Source of the DNA: Shimia sp.
GTDB taxonomy: Bacteria; Pseudomonadota; Alphaproteobacteria; Rhodobacterales; Rhodobacteraceae
DNA: 64,000 bases
Reading direction: 5' to 3'
Assembly: GCA_024224295.1 (NCBI GenBank)
Contig: JAAENN010000118.1
Location: forward strand, 81,532 to 145,531
Position 1 is the first letter of the stretch. The number at the start of each line of letters is the position of its first letter. The translations under genes and the position numbers were made by a program. Shown here one piece after another: positions 56,111-64,000 of the stretch. Under the pieces are notes generated by a model. It saw only the letters and a list, made by a program, of their open reading frames with translations. It ran no database searches and was not told the origin of the DNA.

Positions 56111-56953
56111 TCAGGTCCAAGCAAAGAGATCCGGCGCCATGACAAGGTGGCGATCGAGGAAGTTCTCCATATGGACCACAGTGCTATCAGGAGTGCACAG
56201 GACAACCGCAAGCTGCCCAGGGCCTTCGCGGCGCGGGACCGGGCTGACATAGTGGCCCTGTTCCTCTGGAACCGGACCTGAACGCGCCATGGACATCGGC
56301 TCGATATTGTAGTGCGCTCCTGCGAAGGTGCAAAAAGGGACGCCTCGGTAATTTCCGGCAGTGGTCATATGCACATGACCGGAGATGACCTGACGGATGT
56401 GTGCGTGGCTGAGCACCACTTCGGCACACGCCGCGTTGTCTTCTAAAATGATAAAGTCGGTCTGCACGTTAAAGCGCGTGATGTTGTGGTGCAAAACAAT
56501 GACCACCGGTGTGTCTGGCGTTTCGGCAAGCCGCGCTTTCAGCCAATCGATCTGAGAGGTTTCCAAACGGCCCGCGCCGCGCAGTTCGGGATCCGACGTG
56601 TCCAGAACGATGATCCGATGGCCGCCTGCGTCAATCACATGGTCGATGCAGCCAGTGTTGGCATTGGCGTGATCTGCGCCCATCACCTCCAGAAAAGTGG
56701 GCCTATGGTCGTGATTGCCCAAGGTCAAATGAACAGGCGGAGTCAGCGGTGCGATGGCTGTTTTGAACCGCTCATAAGCTGCCGCTTCGCCATGGTCGGC
56801 AAGATCACCCGCGAAAATGACAAAATCCGCATCGCTGTGGGTCTCGTTTACATAGGTGACGGCCTGCTCCAAACGATCAAGCGTATCGAGCCCGTGGCTC
56901 AACTTGGTGTCCGGTACAATGTGAATGTCGGCAAGAACAACGAATTTTAACAT
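56111..56953 (-). CDS. Calcineurin-like metallophosphodiesterase (class III, GpdQ/CpdA type)
   Basis: 280 residues. Metal ligands: D9 and H11 (LADIHI), D50 (FAGDLAD), N80 and H81 (GNHDH), H155 (LHHN), H193 and H195 (SGHVH). The fold fits phosphodiesterases that cut glycerophosphodiesters or cyclic nucleotides. No signal peptide, so it acts in the cytoplasm. Its ATG overlaps the ancestral stop of the upstream permease by one base (TAATG), which ties it to the ABC transporter operon; it may hydrolyse the imported diester. Which substrate is used is an inference. Confidence 0.85.
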   Translation of the reverse strand: MLKFVVLADIHIVPDTKLSHGLDTLDRLEQAVTYVNETHSDADFVIFAGDLADHGEAAAYERFKTAIAPLTPPVHLTLGNHDHRPTFLEVMGADHANANTGCIDHVIDAGGHRIIVLDTSDPELRGAGRLETSQIDWLKARLAETPDTPVVIVLHHNITRFNVQTDFIILEDNAACAEVVLSHAHIRQVISGHVHMTTAGNYRGVPFCTFAGAHYNIEPMSMARSGPVPEEQGHYVSPVPRREGPGQLAVVLCTPDSTVVHMENFLDRHLVMAPDLFAWT

Positions 56954-57824
56954 TAGCCTTTGACTCCCGTCATAGTGATGCCCCGGATGAACAGCCTGCG
57001 GGCGAAAAGGAATGCAATGACCATCGGCGCGGTGACGACGGTGGCGGAGGCATAGGTGCGCCCGTAGTCCGTGTCGAAAGCGGATGGTATTGCATCATCG
57101 ACAGCGTCGCTGTCATTTTGTCTTGGCTCTGAACCACGATCAGCGGCCAATATAGATCGTTCCAATGGGCCACAAAGCTGAACACGCTAAAGGCTGCGAT
57201 GGCCGGAACAGCAGAGGGTAGGATCAGGCGCAGAATGATCTCGATCTCAGAGAATCCGTCCACGCGTGCGGCCTGAATGATGCTGTCGGGAAAGCCGCGA
57301 AAGAACTGGCGGAATAGGAAGATCGCAAAGACTGACACGATGAAGGGAAACATCATCGCAAAATATGTGTCCAGCAGGCCGACCTTCACCAGCCCGATAT
57401 AAAGCGGGATGGAGGTCACGTTGATCGGGATGGTGATTGCCGCAATGACCGTGCCAAACAGGATGCTCGAGCCGCGAAACTTGAGTTTCGCCAATGCGTA
57501 GGAGGCCGGAATCGCGGTCAAAAGCTGGATGACCAGAATGCCAACGCACACGATCATGCTGTTCATCAGAAAGACCATGTAGGGTTGTTCGAAAATCACA
57601 CCATAGTAATTCTCAAAGCCTTTGAAGGTCTTGGGAATAATCGAGAAATCAGCGTCATAGACTTCGTCCGTGGGCTTCATGCTGGAGGAGATCATCCAGA
57701 TGAAGGGAAACACCATGACCCATGCGCCGATGAACAGCAGCACTGTCGTGATAAGACGCCCGGTGGATTTGGGTTTCACCCAGTCAAACCAAGTTGCGGT
57801 GGGGGATGGGGATATATCTGCCAT
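56953..57824 (-). pseudogene. ABC transporter permease (UgpE/MalG type), frameshifted
   Basis: Permease of the carbohydrate/glycerol-3-phosphate family with six expected membrane helices and the EAA loop (IIQAARVDGFSEIEIILRLILPSA). The reading frame from ATG 57824 is normal to about 57075 (ATLSMMQYHPLST), then shifts and ends at 56970 in a proline-rich nonsense tail. The other frame carries the expected end (DYGRTYASATVV through FARRLFIRGITMTGVKG) up to a stop at 56953. Removing one AC of ACAC (57071-57074) gives LSTDYGR and a normal 289-residue protein. The last helix is lost unless the shift is a sequencing error. Sits four bases after the partner permease. Confidence 0.85.
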
Positions 57825-57827
57825 GGC

Positions 57828-58715
57828 TCAGTAATGTACGTTGCGGTCAGAGAAAAAGGCTTGGATCAGCGCGAATAAGAAGATGATCCCAAGGAAGAAC
57901 AGCGACAGCGCCGCCGAATAGCCCATGTTGAAATATTCAAACCCCTCCAGGAAGGCGAGGTAGAGGAAGACCTCAGATGCGCGATCCGGCCCGCCTTGGG
58001 TCAGGATTGCGACGGTATCAAACAGTTTGAACGCGGTGATGGAACTGGTAACGGCCACAAACATCGCGGTTGGCCCCAGCATGGGCCAGGTCACACGAAA
58101 GAACTTGTCTACCGGATGATCGGCCCCATCCATTGCTGCCGCTTCATAGAGGTTCTTGGGGATCGAGGTCAGCCCTGCCAAAAACAGCACCATGTTGAAG
58201 CCGATGATCGACCACAGCGAGATGATGGCGAGCGAATAAAGCACCACATCCTCATTGCCGAACCAGTTGACTCGCGGCAAGCCGAAGGTCTGGAGCGTGT
58301 TGTTGATCACGCCCTGCCCACTGTCCATCAATGCGGCCCAGACCAGTGCCATGGCGGCCAAAGTGGACGTCACGGGCAGAAAGTACAGCACCTCAAGGAC
58401 CGAGCGGAACTGCTTTTGCTCTTGGATGGCAATCGCGAGGACAAGGCTGATGATGAACGCACCGGGCAAAAACAACAGAGCATAGAAAAACGTGTTGTTC
58501 AGCGCATTGGCAAAGACCTCGTCCCCAAACATCTGACGGTAATTTTCAAATCCGACAAATTCGTAATAATCGCTCACCAGAGTGTAGTCCGTCAGGCTGC
58601 CCAGAAAGACAAAGAGGATCGGGATGATATAGATCGCCAGGATCAGCAGGGTGGCTGGCAGGACCAGAAGATAGGCAAGCCGCGTCTGGGTCTGTTGGCG
58701 TTTTGAAACGGTCAT
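57828..58715 (-). CDS. ABC transporter permease (UgpA/MalF type)
   Basis: 295 residues with six membrane segments, the first at residues 10-35 (LAYLLVLPATLLILAIYIIP). The EAA loop is YEAAAMDGADHPVDKFFRVTWP. It pairs with the frameshifted permease. The ATG shares its first base position with the end of the ATPase gene (58715), so the genes are tightly coupled in the order binding protein, ATPase, permease, permease, phosphodiesterase. Confidence 0.9.
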   Translation of the reverse strand: MTVSKRQQTQTRLAYLLVLPATLLILAIYIIPILFVFLGSLTDYTLVSDYYEFVGFENYRQMFGDEVFANALNNTFFYALLFLPGAFIISLVLAIAIQEQKQFRSVLEVLYFLPVTSTLAAMALVWAALMDSGQGVINNTLQTFGLPRVNWFGNEDVVLYSLAIISLWSIIGFNMVLFLAGLTSIPKNLYEAAAMDGADHPVDKFFRVTWPMLGPTAMFVAVTSSITAFKLFDTVAILTQGGPDRASEVFLYLAFLEGFEYFNMGYSAALSLFFLGIIFLFALIQAFFSDRNVHY

Positions 58716-59908
58716 TACGCTGTCTCCACCCGCTTTTGGGCGACAGTGGTCGGGCGCATGCGCTGGCCATCGGCGCCAAAGAACAGCAACTGGTTAGGAT
58801 TCACCGTCACTTCCAAGCTGTTGGACTTGGCCAGTACTCCGTTGCTGCTGTAGGCGTCGCTTTTCTGCGCGCGGATGCGGATGATGCTGTCGGGCGCATG
58901 AGCAAAGGTGCCGTGGATCAACACCTCCGGGCCCAAATCTTCAATCAGGCGTTTGTTGAATGCCAACCTCTGCGTTGGCGCAGCACTATTCAAAGCGCCC
59001 AAACCGGGGGCATCTGATACGGAGATTGTCTCAGGCCGGATGCCGACTTGCACGGGGCCGCTCGTTGGCAGGGCAATGGGCAAGGTCGTCGCGCCGATCG
59101 TCACTTTCCCATCGCAGCTTTCGCCCGGTGTGATGTTGATCTCAGGGCTGCCAATGAATTGCGCCACATCCAGGTTTGCGGGATCGGCAAACAAATCGTT
59201 GGGCGTGCCAACTTGCAACAAATGACCCGTTTGCAGCAAGGCGACGCGGCTCGACATGGTCATCGCCTCGACCTGATCATGGGTCACATAGACAAAGGTC
59301 AACCCGGAACTGGCGTGCAGCTCTGTGATCTCGGCCCGGACCTGAACTCGTAGCTTGGCATCTAGGTTCGACAGGGGCTCATCCATCAAAAACACCTGGG
59401 GATCACGCACCAAAGCGCGCCCCAACGCGACCCGCTGCCGCTGGTCGCCCGACAACTGTGCAGGCTTACGGTCCAGCAAATGTTCAATGCGCAACTGTTT
59501 GGCGACTTTTTCAACATCCGCCCGGATCTCTGGCTGTGCCCCGCGACCTGCAGGAGTGATCGAGCGCATCATCGGCAGACGCGCGTAAAGCGGCAGGCGG
59601 GCCATCACCAAGGGCATCGCCATGTTTTCCCCGACGCTCATATGCGGGTAAAGCGCGTAATCCTGAAACACCATTGCGATGTTGCGGTCTTTGGGTGCCG
59701 CTTCAAGCATCGACTGCCCATCGATCAGCACATCACCGCTATCGGGGTGTTCCAACCCTGCAATGATACGGAGCAAGGTGGATTTACCGCAACCAGACTG
59801 CCCTACAAGCGAGACAAACTCGCCATCATGCACATCCAGCGAAATGTCATGAAGAACCGGCGTATCACCGAAGGACTTCTTGATGTTTTTTAAGGTGAGC
59901 TGGGCCAT
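58715..59908 (-). CDS. ABC transporter ATP-binding protein (UgpC/MalK type)
   Basis: 397 residues. Walker A GQSGCGKST, Walker B VFLMDEPLSNLD, H-loop YVTHDQVEAM and a C-terminal regulatory OB domain. Two odd features: the signature reads LSGDQ (D155) instead of LSGGQ, a single GGC to GAC change; and about 20 extra residues (LYARLPMMRSITPAGRGAQP) sit in the helical domain before it. The ATG at 59908 is preferred over in-frame ATGs at 59914 and 59929. Together with the shifted permease this questions whether the transporter works. Confidence 0.88.
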   Translation of the reverse strand: MAQLTLKNIKKSFGDTPVLHDISLDVHDGEFVSLVGQSGCGKSTLLRIIAGLEHPDSGDVLIDGQSMLEAAPKDRNIAMVFQDYALYPHMSVGENMAMPLVMARLPLYARLPMMRSITPAGRGAQPEIRADVEKVAKQLRIEHLLDRKPAQLSGDQRQRVALGRALVRDPQVFLMDEPLSNLDAKLRVQVRAEITELHASSGLTFVYVTHDQVEAMTMSSRVALLQTGHLLQVGTPNDLFADPANLDVAQFIGSPEINITPGESCDGKVTIGATTLPIALPTSGPVQVGIRPETISVSDAPGLGALNSAAPTQRLAFNKRLIEDLGPEVLIHGTFAHAPDSIIRIRAQKSDAYSSNGVLAKSNSLEVTVNPNQLLFFGADGQRMRPTTVAQKRVETA

Positions 59909-59933
59909 TTTCATTCCATCAGTCAACAAGAAA

Positions 59934-59961
59934 GCCTCGCGCCGAAAAAACGGCGCGAGGC
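59934..59961 (-). terminator. Intra-operon hairpin after the binding-protein gene
   Basis: Perfect 11-bp stem GCCTCGCGCCG (59934-59944) / CGGCGCGAGGC (59951-59961) with a 6-nt loop, in the minus-strand gap between the binding-protein and ATPase genes. Only a modest T-rich tail (TTTCTTGTT) follows, so it likely protects the binding-protein message or stops only part of transcription. Confidence 0.65.
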
Positions 59962-59973
59962 AAAGACAAGCGC

Positions 59974-61248
59974 TTAGCGGGTCATCAGTTTTTCAGCGGT
60001 ATCCTTGAGCTGGGTTGCGCCCTCTTCTGGCGACAACTCACCTTCCATCACGGCGCGGATGGTCGAAGCCTGCTCGCGCCAGATTTTTTCGGACTGCGTC
60101 CCAGGATAACCAGACCACGGGCCTGCGCGGTCATACTGCTTGATCGGTGTCGCGTAATAAGGGTTCGCCGCGTAGAAATCCCCCATGTAGTCGGTGCCCA
60201 AAACCTTGCGGTTTGTTGGCAGATACCCTGTGATCTCTGCCGTCACCTGTTGGCCACGTGGGCCGGTGACGAACTTGATGTATTCCCAAGCCGCTGCAAC
60301 TTTCTTTGGGTCCTGTGTGGTGATGATGGCCGCGTTTCCGCCTGTTGGCAGCTTGCCGCCTTCGTCGTTCCAAACCGTGAACGGATGTGAGCGCAGGTCG
60401 AACTGCTCACCCACACGCTCCTGCATGTTGCGCGCGCCAGCAGGGGACAAACCCCACAGGCCCATGCGTCCTTCGGTGAAGGCGGCGAACTGTGTGGCAC
60501 GGTCCAGATCGGTGCGCAAACCACCTTCGTCAGCCAGGCGCTTGGCCATTTTCATGGCTTCCAGTGCGTTATCGTTCTCGTGGAACGCAACAGCCTGACC
60601 ATCAACAGACATCATGCGGCCACCTTGCTGCAGGATGAGTGTTTGAAACCCCCAGTCATCGCCGTTGATCAGCCACATGAACATAGGCAAGATATCTTCG
60701 CCCAGGGCGTCGATCTTTTGAGCGGCGTCAATCAGACCGTCCCAATCGGTGGGGAAATTGTCGGGGTCCAGGCCCGCTTGGGTGAACAAATCCGCGTTGT
60801 AGTACCACTGGCTGACAGAGGCGTTGAACGGCATCCCGTATTGTGCGCCGTCCACACGACCAAGATCGAGCATCGCATCAGAGTAGTTCTCGGCGGCCCA
60901 ACCTTCGCCTTCGGCGGTCATCAGCGCGGAAAGGTCAACGATCTGGTCGCGCTTCGACAAAGCACGTGCGAGGGAAGGCAGTTGGTTATAGGCTTGGAAG
61001 GCGCAATCAGGCAGCGTGTTTGTTGCAGAGCCGCGGAACAGTTTGAGGTGCGTGTCGCCGTAGTTTTTGGCAGGCGCCGCGTACTCGACGACAATCTCGT
61101 CCTGCATCGCGTTGAATTCCGCCATCAGCGGTTCGTGCTGGCGCGTGAGGTGACCGGCATTTGTCAGGCAAGTGATGGTAATTTGGGCCTCGGCCAAGCT
61201 GGAAAACGCCAGCGTTGCCGCCGCCGCTGCAAGAGTAAAGCGTAGCAT
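59974..61248 (-). CDS. Family-1 extracellular solute-binding protein (UgpB-like)
   Basis: 424 residues from ATG 61248. Signal peptide MLRFTLAAAAATLAFSSLAEA, then a family-1 binding fold: NAGHLTRQHEPLMAEFNAM, MPFNASVSQWYYNADLF, GRMGLWGLSPAG and GPWSGYPGTQSEKIW. It resembles glycerol-3-phosphate or glycerophosphodiester binding proteins more than sugar ones, but the ligand cannot be fixed by eye. An upstream frame to 61314 adds residues unlike a signal. First gene of the transporter operon, 126 bases after the GntR gene. Confidence 0.85.
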   Translation of the reverse strand: MLRFTLAAAAATLAFSSLAEAQITITCLTNAGHLTRQHEPLMAEFNAMQDEIVVEYAAPAKNYGDTHLKLFRGSATNTLPDCAFQAYNQLPSLARALSKRDQIVDLSALMTAEGEGWAAENYSDAMLDLGRVDGAQYGMPFNASVSQWYYNADLFTQAGLDPDNFPTDWDGLIDAAQKIDALGEDILPMFMWLINGDDWGFQTLILQQGGRMMSVDGQAVAFHENDNALEAMKMAKRLADEGGLRTDLDRATQFAAFTEGRMGLWGLSPAGARNMQERVGEQFDLRSHPFTVWNDEGGKLPTGGNAAIITTQDPKKVAAAWEYIKFVTGPRGQQVTAEITGYLPTNRKVLGTDYMGDFYAANPYYATPIKQYDRAGPWSGYPGTQSEKIWREQASTIRAVMEGELSPEEGATQLKDTAEKLMTR

Positions 61249-61374
61249 ATCGTATGTCTCCGGGTCATGTCGTTTTAGTTTGCACCCTCGGCCGCAGGGC
61301 TTGGCGACACACAATCAAGGAGATGTTACAGTTGTTTGACGCGGCGGCGCGTAGAGGCTGTCGTCATGAATATT

Positions 61375-62112
61375 TCACACCAAGTCAGCCACTTGGTGGC
61401 AATTGATCTGTAATTTCACCGTATCAGCCCGCACCACTGCCTCAGTCACTTCAACCAGCGCTCCTTGTGCCGAAACATTCTTCCCGAGCAATTCCAGAAC
61501 AGATTGAGTGGGCGGGATTTCAAGCATGAGTGCTTCGTAGGCTGTTGGTTGGCGCACTTCGACAAATGTAGAAAACCGCGCGTAATCGGTGACACCGATC
61601 TGGTGCCATGCCTCTGGCATCGAGGGGGCCGTTTGAGAAATTTTATCTATGATGTCAGGGAATTTTTGGGTGTTGAAATGATGCCGACCAAGCAACGTTG
61701 GCACATCGTCGACATAGTGGATCAGTTCTGCAAAACCAACCTTGTCGCGGGCACTCACGTTGAGCATTTTGGTGATCTGTACACGCGCGTATTTCGCAGC
61801 AGAAACCCGCAAGGTCCTGACGCGCACATTGCGCCCAGCCTCACGCAGACGAGAGGCAAACCTTGTTCGGGCGTCAATCTCGTAAGTGATTGGCATGCCA
61901 ACTAAAACCGCTGATTTGCCCTGTCGGAAGGAGATGACGCCCTCGTCGCTCAGCCGCTCAAGCGCACGTCGCACTGCGTGACGACCCGTGTTGTATCGGC
62001 GTGCCAGATCGGATTGCGAAGGCAGCGTCTCTCCAGTGCAAAACTGACCTGCGGATATGTCGCTAGCCAGCCTGCGATACACGTCTTTCCAATTGTGCAG
62101 ATCTTTCATCAT
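61375..62112 (-). CDS. GntR-family regulator with UTRA domain (PhnF-like)
   Basis: 245 residues from ATG 62112, with AGGGGG upstream. N-terminal winged helix-turn-helix (LPSQSDLARRYNTGRHAVRRALERLSDEGVISFRQGK), then a UTRA effector domain (residues 90-240) as in HutC and PhnF. It probably senses the transported phosphorus compound and controls the operon downstream, being encoded in the same direction just ahead of it. A PhnF-like role is an inference from domain layout and neighbours. Confidence 0.82.
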   Translation of the reverse strand: MMKDLHNWKDVYRRLASDISAGQFCTGETLPSQSDLARRYNTGRHAVRRALERLSDEGVISFRQGKSAVLVGMPITYEIDARTRFASRLREAGRNVRVRTLRVSAAKYARVQITKMLNVSARDKVGFAELIHYVDDVPTLLGRHHFNTQKFPDIIDKISQTAPSMPEAWHQIGVTDYARFSTFVEVRQPTAYEALMLEIPPTQSVLELLGKNVSAQGALVEVTEAVVRADTVKLQINCHQVADLV

Positions 62113-62432
62113 CAAACACCCCCTAACCCGAACACAAGAGCACAGTTTTGTAACGAGAGGATATGAAAGGCCATTGAGAAAAGCTGCCGTTTGGGCCAGG
62201 CGCCGCATCGACCAGTTTGAGCTCAAACCTGGCGTTCGCCGCCGTTTGTGCCAAATTCCGCTTTGGATTGAGAGCGGCTGATACCTCCTTCCATCAACAA
62301 ACGGAGCGCGCGACCGGGCACAAGGTTAGGCCGCGTTTACGGCTGATCGTCCCGCACCAAACTTAACAGGTTGGCCGATCCTGGAATTGGCCAGGATACT
62401 GCGCCAGCGATGGGTTTGAAGTAGCGCGGTCG
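62113..62432. other. 320-bp gap between the GntR and AraC regulator genes
   Basis: No supported gene. It holds the promoter of the GntR gene at the left and the 3' flank of the AraC gene at the right. A plus-strand frame ending at 62281 has a basic tail (RKAAVWARRRIDQFELKPG) but no ribosome site or family. No hairpin terminator was found after the AraC stop. Confidence 0.4.
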
Positions 62433-63152
62433 CTACGAAGCAGGATTGGGATGGACCGCAATGCTGGTAAACCCGCTCATCCCTGACAACCCCTGCGTTG
62501 GCGTGATCCCAAACAGAGTTGCTGCAGTTCTTGTCAGGTGTGCCGCGTCGGAGAACCCTGCCTGTATGCCCGCAAGACCGACCTTCTCGCCATTAAACGC
62601 AGCATCAACTGCACACATCATAGCCGCCCATATCTTGAATTTTCGGAAAGTCTGGCCCGTTGTCGACTTAAAGTGGCGCATTGCAAGCGTGCGCTCGAGC
62701 TGTAGCTCTTGAGCAAGGTCCAACTGAGACAGCCTTTCAAAGGGGTCTTTGTAGAGACGCTCAACGACCCGCATCACGCCAACGTCCGAAGGGATGTCAT
62801 CGCGGTCGAGTACTTGACGATATCCAGCCAGAGCAATGTGGTCCCTCGCCTGAATTGCCTGAGGTAAATCTTGCCAGGCTTCGGGCAGCTCCCCAAATTT
62901 GGGGGCATTCTCGTCCAGCTTAACGCCATCCAGATACACAATCTCCGCGCCCCCCTCTCGGATGACGACTCGATGTGCCACATCGGGTTTGATGCAGATG
63001 ACACGCGCTTCCGTTTTGTCACTGTCGTCGCAAACAAGAACAGGCTCTCTGCGCCCTACAATGACGCATGTCATCAGGTTCTCATGCATCCCAAGTTCGC
63101 CCTTATCGAAGGAGAATTTGTGGTTGCGAAAAGCGGGGGCAACTGAAGGCAT
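62433..63152 (-). CDS. AraC-family transcriptional regulator
   Basis: 239 residues from ATG 63152. The C-terminal 95 or so residues carry the double helix-turn-helix (LAQELQLERTLAMRHFKSTTGQTFRKFK and LAGIQAGFSDAAHLTRTAATLFGITPTQ). The N-terminal part is a small cupin-like sensor (EARVICIKPDVAHRV). GTG 63158 is an alternative two codons earlier. It is divergent from the alpha/beta hydrolase at 63345 and may control it. Confidence 0.83.
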   Translation of the reverse strand: MPSVAPAFRNHKFSFDKGELGMHENLMTCVIVGRREPVLVCDDSDKTEARVICIKPDVAHRVVIREGGAEIVYLDGVKLDENAPKFGELPEAWQDLPQAIQARDHIALAGYRQVLDRDDIPSDVGVMRVVERLYKDPFERLSQLDLAQELQLERTLAMRHFKSTTGQTFRKFKIWAAMMCAVDAAFNGEKVGLAGIQAGFSDAAHLTRTAATLFGITPTQGLSGMSGFTSIAVHPNPAS

Positions 63153-63344
63153 GACCACTTCACCTAGCTTTGTGTGAAACTATGGTGCGGTTCTGAGAAT
63201 GGAGCGCCGCACCTGCCAAGAATGATGCAGCAGGGGGCAAATGTGAAGGACGGTCGGAAAGGACTTGCACGTTTCTTCAAGAGCGGCGTCTGGAAGATGT
63301 GCTTAGTAAGGGCTTCTGGCTCCGACTATCTAATCCGAGGACAT

Positions 63345-64000
63345 ATGACACACATTTTTCGAAAGCTGGCCATTGCATTTGGCCTGCTAATTCTCTGCGG
63401 TGTGGTGGCTTGGCATGTGCTCCCATCGCAGGTCGCAAAAGGTCTGATCTCTCTAAACAACGCCTCCGCTGGCCTGAGCGCCAAGGTGATTTCAACTGAC
63501 GTTGGAGATATCCATTATTTGGAAGGCGGCCAAGGCGAAACGGTTTTGCTGGTGCATGGCATTTATGCGCGCAAAGAACACTGGGTCGAAGTTGCCCGTG
63601 CCCTTACCAAGGACTACCGCGTCATTGCCGTTGATCTTCCCGGGTTTGGGGACAACGCCCTGCGCGCAGACGACGACTATTTGTTAGATCAACAGCAGGC
63701 GAACCTACTGACCGTGATGCAGGCGCTTGATCTGAAGGCTGTTCACGTTGGGGCTAACTCCATGGGGGCCTATGTTGCCGCGCTCTTGGCCGAAGAGCAT
63801 CCGGAGCTAATCGCAAGCCTTTCCTTTATCGGCAGCCCACTTGGGGTGCCTACCCCTATTCCAAGCGACATGGATAAGGCACGAGAAGTCGGGATAACCC
63901 CACTGGTTGTTCAAACAAGCGAAGACTTTTTCGAACGTAACAAGTGGCTGTCCCCAAATATTCCATACATCCCCGGCCCGATCCTTAGGACTTGGTCGGA
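63345..64000 (+). CDS. Alpha/beta hydrolase, membrane-anchored (partial, runs off the window)
   Basis: At least 218 residues; the 3' end lies outside. An N-terminal hydrophobic segment (residues 8-24, AIAFGLLILCGVVAWHV) is a membrane anchor or signal. HGIYARKEHW carries the oxyanion HG, DLPGFGDN follows, and the nucleophile Ser is in GANSMGAYVAAL near residue 139. The sequence resembles lipase-like hydrolases. ATG 63345 is preceded by a GAGG. The AraC gene is divergent; the substrate is unknown. Confidence 0.8.
   Translation, partial: MTHIFRKLAIAFGLLILCGVVAWHVLPSQVAKGLISLNNASAGLSAKVISTDVGDIHYLEGGQGETVLLVHGIYARKEHWVEVARALTKDYRVIAVDLPGFGDNALRADDDYLLDQQQANLLTVMQALDLKAVHVGANSMGAYVAALLAEEHPELIASLSFIGSPLGVPTPIPSDMDKAREVGITPLVVQTSEDFFERNKWLSPNIPYIPGPILRTWS

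Noticed and set aside
57828..58715. Frameshift suspected also in the other permease
   Set aside because: Reading 57828-58715 gives a complete six-helix permease with an intact EAA loop and a normal C-terminus, so only the downstream partner is broken.
62057..62281. Plus-strand frame with a basic C-terminal tail upstream of the GntR gene
   Set aside because: It overlaps the start of the GntR gene in antisense and has no ribosome site or family; could be a remnant but cannot be supported.

Overview
The window looks like chromosomal DNA of a marine Roseobacter-group alphaproteobacterium (Rhodobacteraceae). This rests on protein family content and gene order, not on any rRNA or search. The clues are a dnaA-dnaN-recF-gyrB replication block; a pcaQ/pobA-pcaC-pcaH-pcaG-BKACE-pcaB protocatechuate cluster of the arrangement known from roseobacters; an alphaproteobacterial flagellar block motB-flgE-flgK-flgL-flgI; and moderately GC-rich DNA with many ATGA, GTGA or TGATG overlaps between genes. 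No rRNA, tRNA, CRISPR array, insertion sequence or prophage was recognised.

Layout. 1-9.9 kb: 3' end of pbpC, a BktB-type thiolase opposite an XRE-cupin regulator, the threonine-to-glycine pair kbl-tdh, a Tat-exported nitroreductase-like gene overlapping a MarR regulator, and small genes (two membrane proteins, a GNAT acetyltransferase, a TetR regulator). 9.9-15.1 kb: tamA-tamB, the envelope translocation and lipid-transport pair, followed by a plsC-like acyltransferase. 16.1-22.0 kb: the flagellar stator and hook/filament-junction/P-ring genes. 22.0-22.8 kb: a stretch without recognisable genes, then a hybrid histidine kinase. 25.3-29.9 kb: a MarR-MFP-RND efflux operon closed by a good terminator, then a DEDDh exonuclease. 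30.7-36.6 kb: 4-hydroxybenzoate/protocatechuate catabolism with its LysR regulator. 36.7-43.4 kb: a small lipoprotein, then gyrB, recF, dnaN and dnaA. 44.1-45.7 kb: nth and a PfkB (adenosine-type) kinase. 46.0-55.8 kb: a TetR regulator divergent from two acyl-CoA dehydrogenases, a branched-chain-type ABC transporter (livHMGF), an acyl-CoA synthetase and a periplasmic binding protein, which together look like uptake and CoA-dependent degradation of an unknown organic acid. 56.1-62.1 kb: a GntR/UTRA regulator, a Ugp-like ABC transporter and a metallophosphodiesterase. 62.4-64 kb: an AraC regulator opposite a truncated alpha/beta hydrolase.

Points that stand out. (1) An 82-nt nested inverted repeat fills the flgE leader up to the start codon. 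(2) The Ugp-like operon carries a frameshift in one permease, explained by a two-base AC duplication, and an LSGDQ ABC signature in its ATPase, suggesting decay or a sequencing error. (3) The pca cluster has no pcaD but does have a BKACE gene. (4) Tdh lacks all four structural-zinc cysteines. (5) Palindromes lie at the likely control regions of three regulators. (6) Short motifs sharing GGGATATTTG follow the 3' ends of three genes.
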